Shown here: positions 46,707-49,836 of the stretch, piece by piece
Position numbering within the stretch: the first letter of the stretch is position 1
Layout: each line of letters opens with the position of its first letter
Assembly (NCBI GenBank): GCA_947574235.1
Contig: CANPIU010000007.1
Location: forward strand, 1-49,836
Direction of reading: 5' to 3'
DNA length: 49,836 bases
Source of the DNA: an uncultured Clostridium sp.
Lineage (GTDB): Bacteria > Bacillota > Clostridia > TANB77 > CAG-508
Notes under the pieces: model-generated
The model's input: the letters and a program-made list of their open reading frames with translations, nothing else
What the model was told of the DNA's origin: nothing
The model's database searches: none
Translations under genes and position numbers: made by a program

Positions 46707-47301
46707 CTATTTCTTTTTACTCATTTTAATCATAAATAAAGCAACACTAATTCCGAGTAATAGCAGCACATATCGTAGCAATCCATACAGGAAAAACAAT
46801 CTTAGTAGGATTACTTGACCCTAAAGAATTTCGAATAGCAATTACTGTAGTTGGTATAATTTGAATAGAAGCTGTATTTAAAACAATAAATACTAACATG
46901 GAATTACTTAATGTTGTTTTTTCTGTATTTTCTTCTTGCATAGACTTCATGGCTTTCAGTCCCAATGGCGTCGCTGCATTTCCAAGTCCTAAAATATTAG
47001 CAATCATATTCATTGAAATTTCTTTTTGAATTTGTTTATTTTTTCGCATTTCTGGAAATAATAGCTTTATAATAGGACGTAATAAATTTGTTAATTTATC
47101 GATGATACTTGTTTTATTAGCAACTTGCATAATTCCATTCCATAAGCAAATGGTTCCTAATAACTCTATGGACAACTTAATAGCATCATTTGTACTCTCA
47201 AAAATGCTACTATTTAATTGCTCCAAATTACCAGAAAAAATAGCATAAGAAAAAGATAGTACAATAAAAATAGGCCATATCGTGTTTAACATATTTATCA
47301 C
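46707..47301 (-). CDS. spmA: Spore maturation protein A, with +1 frameshift at CGG
   Basis: Membrane protein of the nucleoside-recognition family: a Gate domain ESTNDAIKLSIELLGTICLWNG, then NANILGLGNAATPLGLKAMKSMQ in shorter form, and a helix with LNTASIQIIPTTVIAIR. The upstream frame ends AITRN at 46750, in the middle of the last helix. Ignoring the extra C at 46755 continues it as T-GISVALFMIKMSKKK and ends at TAG 46709-46707, just before the spmB ribosome binding site. The length is then 197 residues, the usual SpmA size with the last helix and a basic tail. Confidence 0.88.
46753..46755 (-). other. CGG frameshift site in spmA
   Basis: Coding strand GCT ATT ACT C GGA ATT AGT. The upstream frame reads CGG AAT TAG. 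Skipping C46755 restores the last membrane helix. The join glycine is less conserved here than in the other genes. Confidence 0.82.
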
Positions 47302-47392
47302 CCAAATAATCTTATTCTAATCTTGACTTTTTATTACAATATTGGTATATTAATGTCATATGGATTGTAAAAAAATATAACTTTTAAGGAGG

Positions 47393-47653
47393 ATGGATTG
47401 TATGAAATCAACTGGAATTATTAGAAAAGTCGATGAGCTTGGTAGAGTCGTTATTCCTATAGAAATTAGAAATCAGTTTAATATTGTCGAAAAAGACCCC
47501 ATAGAAATATATGTAAATGGTTCTTCTATTATTTTAAAAAAATTCGAACCAAATTGTATTTTTTGTGGCAATACTGAAAATTTATTATCTTACAACAATA
47601 AATTATTATGCTCTGACTGTGCTAGTAAAATAGGCACATTAGAAAATAAATAA
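47393..47653 (+). CDS. AbrB-family transition regulator with a zinc-ribbon tail
   Basis: 86 residues from ATG 47402 or GTG/TTG nearby; the reading frame opens at 47393 with TGG and the good AAGGAGG supports ATG 47402, giving about 83 residues. The N-terminal SpoVT-AbrB DNA-binding fold is clear: STGIIRKVDELGRVVIPIEI and VNGSSIILKKFEP. The C-terminal half has two CxxC pairs (CIFCGN and CSDCASK) as in clostridial AbrB proteins. A single gene divergent from spmA, with a terminator after it. Confidence 0.85.
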   Translation: MDCMKSTGIIRKVDELGRVVIPIEIRNQFNIVEKDPIEIYVNGSSIILKKFEPNCIFCGNTENLLSYNNKLLCSDCASKIGTLENK

Positions 47654-47658
47654 AGGAA

Positions 47659-47690
47659 AAAACCAATATTTTTTAATATTGGTTTTTTAA
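47659..47690. terminator. Bidirectional terminator between abrB and rsmI
   Basis: AAAACCAATATT / AATATTGGTTTT perfect stem with a 4-base loop and T tracts on both sides, between convergent genes. Confidence 0.85.
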
Positions 47691-47692
47691 TA

Positions 47693-48508
47693 TTACAAGA
47701 AATTTTGATAAATTTCATTTTTATTTACCTTTCTATCTTTTGCTATTTTTTTAATTATTTCTTTTTTCTCAAAACCTTGTTTTCTATACAATTCATAATG
47801 TTCTTCTAAAGTCAAATCCTCAAAATTATTTTTTGCCTCTTCTTTTCTATTTCCTTCTATAATTAAAACAATTTCCCCTTTTAAATCTTTTGCTTTTTCT
47901 AATATTTCAATGCTATTTCCTCGAATAAATTCTTCATGAATTTTTGTTAATTCTCTTGCTAAAACTATCTGTCTATTTTCTAAAATCTCTGCTAAATCAT
48001 TTAAAGAACTTATTAATTTGTGTGGTGCTTCATACAAAATAATGGTTTTTCTACTATTTTTTATTTCTTCTAATTTATTTTTCCTCAATTTTTTATTTAA
48101 CGGCAAAAAACCAAAAAAACAAAATTCTTTTGTATCAATTCCAGAAGTAATCAAAGCATTTATCATCGCACAAGCTCCTGGTATAGGTATTACTTCTATT
48201 TTTTCTTCAATACATTTTTTTATTACTATCTCTCCAGGGTCACATATACCTGGTGTTCCTGCATCAGATACCAAAGCTATATCTTGTCCTTCTTTTAACT
48301 TTTCTATCAACACTTCTGTTTTTACGTCTTCATTATGCCTATGATAACTAATTAAAGGCTTCGATATTTTTAAATGGTTTAATAATTTTAGCGTATGCCT
48401 AGTATCTTCTGCTGCAATTAAATCCACACTTTGTAGTATTTTTATTGCTCTTAAAGTAATGTCTTCTAAATTCCCAATTGGTGTCGCTACCACATATAAT
48501 TTTCCCAT
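47693..48508 (-). CDS. rsmI: 16S rRNA (cytidine1402-2'-O)-methyltransferase RsmI
   Basis: 271 residues. N-terminal LYVVATPIGNLEDITLRAI, AAEDTRHTLKLL, LVSDAGTPGICDPGE, PGACAMINALITSGI and LYEAPHKL are the RsmI signatures of tetrapyrrole-methylase-fold enzymes. It methylates C1402 in the decoding centre of 16S rRNA, affecting start codon choice and decoding. Downstream of the trmN6-like gene with a gap that holds a palindrome. Confidence 0.96.
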   Translation of the reverse strand: MGKLYVVATPIGNLEDITLRAIKILQSVDLIAAEDTRHTLKLLNHLKISKPLISYHRHNEDVKTEVLIEKLKEGQDIALVSDAGTPGICDPGEIVIKKCIEEKIEVIPIPGACAMINALITSGIDTKEFCFFGFLPLNKKLRKNKLEEIKNSRKTIILYEAPHKLISSLNDLAEILENRQIVLARELTKIHEEFIRGNSIEILEKAKDLKGEIVLIIEGNRKEEAKNNFEDLTLEEHYELYRKQGFEKKEIIKKIAKDRKVNKNEIYQNFL

Positions 48509-48524
48509 ATTATTATCCCTTCTA

Positions 48525-48551
48525 TGCCAAAGGGGACGGTCCTTTTTGGCA
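48525..48551. repeat. Palindromic repeat with GGGGACGGTCC core
   Basis: TGCCAAA / TTTGGCA stem around GGGGACGGTCCTT, between trmN6 and rsmI. It shares its core with 9225-9263 and 37495-37545. Confidence 0.7.
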
Positions 48552-48559
48552 CAAATAAT

Positions 48560-49300
48560 TTATTTATGATATATTTTTTTTATTTCCTCTGTATATTGTC
48601 CATCTTCTTTATAAATATATAAATTATTTAATACTTTTAAAAAAGGTTTTGCATTTTTAATTCCTTTTATTAATATTAATTTAGGCTCACTATTTTTATT
48701 GGAAAATACAAAACGCAAAATCTTTGGTTCTATTTTATGATTCCTCATAACGGTTAAAATATCCACTAATCTCTCTGGCCTATGTACCATATAAATCTCG
48801 CCTTTATCCTTTAATAAATCTTTTGCTATTTCAACAAAGTCTTCTAAGGTTGCAGATGTTTCATGCCTTGAAATAATTTTCTTTTCCTCCTGGTTTTCTA
48901 TTCCTGTACCTTTCTTTTTATAAGGTGGATTCATGACGATGGCATCAAAACTATTTTTTGTTAATATTTTTGTTAAATAAATAATATCTTCATTTATTAT
49001 TTTAAATTGGTTCTGCAATTGATTTAATTGTATACTTCTTTGGGCCATTTCACATACTTCTTTTTGTTTTTCAACACCAACTATTTCTTTTAATTGAGTT
49101 TTTTTGCATAATAAAGTAGCAATAATTCCTGTACCTGTACCTAAATCTATTACCCTTGCACCGCTTTTTATTTCTTTTGCAAAATCTGATAATAAAATAC
49201 TATCAATTCCAAAGCAAAAACCTTCTTTATTTTGTATTATTTTTAAATTCTCAAATTGTAAATCTTCTATTTTTTCATTTTTATTTAATTTTATTTTCAT
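48560..49300 (-). CDS. trmN6: TrmN6/YfiC-like tRNA1(Val) adenine methyltransferase
   Basis: 246 residues, ATG with AAGGAAA. Class I SAM fold: VIDLGTGTGIIATLLCKK (SAM loop), the NPPY catalytic motif in DAIVMNPPYKKKG near 128, and the downstream RHETSATLEDFVEIA. YfiC-family enzymes make m6A37 in tRNA-Val in Escherichia coli. Adjacent to rsmI, as in Bacillus (yabB-yazA-rsmI). Confidence 0.9.
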   Translation of the reverse strand: MKIKLNKNEKIEDLQFENLKIIQNKEGFCFGIDSILLSDFAKEIKSGARVIDLGTGTGIIATLLCKKTQLKEIVGVEKQKEVCEMAQRSIQLNQLQNQFKIINEDIIYLTKILTKNSFDAIVMNPPYKKKGTGIENQEEKKIISRHETSATLEDFVEIAKDLLKDKGEIYMVHRPERLVDILTVMRNHKIEPKILRFVFSNKNSEPKLILIKGIKNAKPFLKVLNNLYIYKEDGQYTEEIKKIYHK

Positions 49301-49717
49301 TTATTTTCCTTTTCTAATTTTATTTTTACCTATTATACAACAAAAATAACATTTTTGCAAAACTTAATTTTTTTGAAAAAAAAGACTATTTCTCTTGTCA
49401 TTTTTTCGTAATATTTTTGTCATTTGGTTTTTTATCTTCCTTTGACTTTTAATATACTTTTTAGACTTTCAAATTTCTAAAATTACTTTCTACTTTATTT
49501 TTAAAAATTATTAATGTACTTTATGTATATTCTTTTTCTTTGTTTTTATTCCTTTATTAAATAGCCTCTTTTGCTTTCTTACCTAAACATTTTTGCTTTA
49601 TTTTCTTAATTTTTATTACAACTTTTTGGAGGTTACTTTTTATCTTTATTGTAACTGAAATTCTTATTAAACTATTTGTGCTTCAATCTTTATTCTCCCG
49701 ACTTATTACTTGATTTC
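49301..49717. other. Intergenic region, pyrimidine-rich on the + strand
   Basis: About 415 bases, very T-rich on the + strand. No gene with a ribosome binding site, RNA or strong hairpin was recognised. It must hold the promoter of the trmN6-rsmI unit. Confidence 0.55.
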
Positions 49718-49836
49718 TTATTCTAAATTCTCCATCTTTTTACTTCTCTCTTTTAACAAGTTTTGTAACATTTCATTTTTTATTTCATTTTTTATTTCAT
49801 TTTTTATTTCATTTTTTATTTCATTTTTTATTTCAT
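49718..49836 (-). CDS. C-terminal end of a gene with EIKN tetrapeptide repeats (partial)
   Basis: The minus frame is open from the window end to TAA 49720-49718 and encodes at least five exact Glu-Ile-Lys-Asn repeats followed by EMLQNLLKERSKKMENLE. The 12-bp unit is in frame throughout, which favours a real coding sequence over chance. The repeats would form a highly charged helix or coiled coil. The start is outside the window; a tail of the Rpn or a similar coiled-coil protein is possible but unproven. Confidence 0.5.
   Translation of the reverse strand, partial: EIKNEIKNEIKNEIKNEIKNEMLQNLLKERSKKMENLE
49775..49834. repeat. 12-bp tandem repeat, five exact copies up to the window edge
   Basis: Unit ATTTTTTATTTC on the + strand, five identical copies without a mismatch, continuing to the end of the window. 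The lack of divergence suggests recent expansion and a copy number likely to vary. Confidence 0.9.

Noticed and set aside
49301..49717. Possible genes in the T-rich region
   Set aside because: Frames are short, lack ribosome binding sites and show only low-complexity composition.

Overview
This window is chromosomal DNA of a very AT-rich, endospore-forming member of the Clostridia (Bacillota). The evidence is the sporulation and germination gene set (spoIIR, spmA/spmB, sleB/ypeB, an alpha/beta-type SASP, CotF-like proteins), the order tadA, SRP RNA, dnaX, ebfC, recR, the order DUF4321, radC, mreBCD, PBP2, minC, strong AGGAGG ribosome binding sites and frequent TTG/GTG starts. No species can be named from the sequence alone.

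Main observation. Six single-base frame breaks interrupt five otherwise healthy genes: mreB (one), a ZIP metal transporter (two), a VirD4-type coupling ATPase (one), a UDP-sugar pyrophosphorylase (one) and spmA (one). All six have the same form: one extra C directly before a GGA or GGG glycine codon, so the upstream frame meets CGG followed by A or G. Ignoring that C restores a full-length protein each time, with Gly at the join; in five cases this is a strongly conserved residue (MreB EAKEML-GRT, Walker A GGSGSGK, pyrophosphorylase GTRL-G, ZIP EGLAI-GSG and FAA-GAM). I checked the frame of every CGG trinucleotide I could find on the coding strand of the annotated genes. Nearly 100 straddle codons; the only six in frame are these break sites. 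Other Arg codons (AGA, AGG, CGT, CGC, CGA) are used normally. The simplest reading is that CGG does not work as an Arg codon here and that CGG-R is decoded as a four-base glycine signal (+1 frameshift). Systematic sequencing error must still be excluded.

Layout. 155-896: two small unknown genes on +, converging on a minus-strand cell-shape/division operon (7094 to 898: DUF4321, radC, mreB, mreC, mreD, PBP2, minC). 7298-9715: mecA-like adaptor, LytM/M23 peptidase, two CotF-like proteins. 9817-18771: pcrA, pilin-like protein, ZIP transporter, prfA, yhaN/yhaO-like DNA repair pair. 19128-23185: second pilin-like protein and an isolated VirD4-like locus. 23294-26697: DnaJ-like protein, ddl, murF. 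26893-32068: SASP, VanW-domain protein, ypeB/sleB, UgtP-like glycosyltransferase. 32097-36697: recR, ebfC, dnaX, SRP RNA, membrane protein, tadA, tRNA-Arg(CCU). 36796-41230: ttcA-like, phosphoglucomutase, UDP-sugar pyrophosphorylase, unknown protein. 41457-44815 (+): spoIIR, murA, walJ, rlmH. 44819-49836: Rpn-type nuclease with an unusual upstream region, spmB/spmA, abrB-like regulator, rsmI, trmN6-like methyltransferase, and the C-terminal end of a gene with tetrapeptide repeats that runs off the window.

How it fits together: most genes serve envelope growth (PBP2, MreBCD, MurA, MurF, Ddl, LytM, sugar-nucleotide supply), sporulation and germination, DNA replication and repair, and translation (RF1, SRP RNA, RlmH, RsmI, TtcA, TadA, tRNA-Arg). 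No CRISPR array, rRNA operon, complete mobile element or prophage was seen. Three near-identical 27-bp intergenic repeats and a few short palindromes of a second type are scattered between genes.
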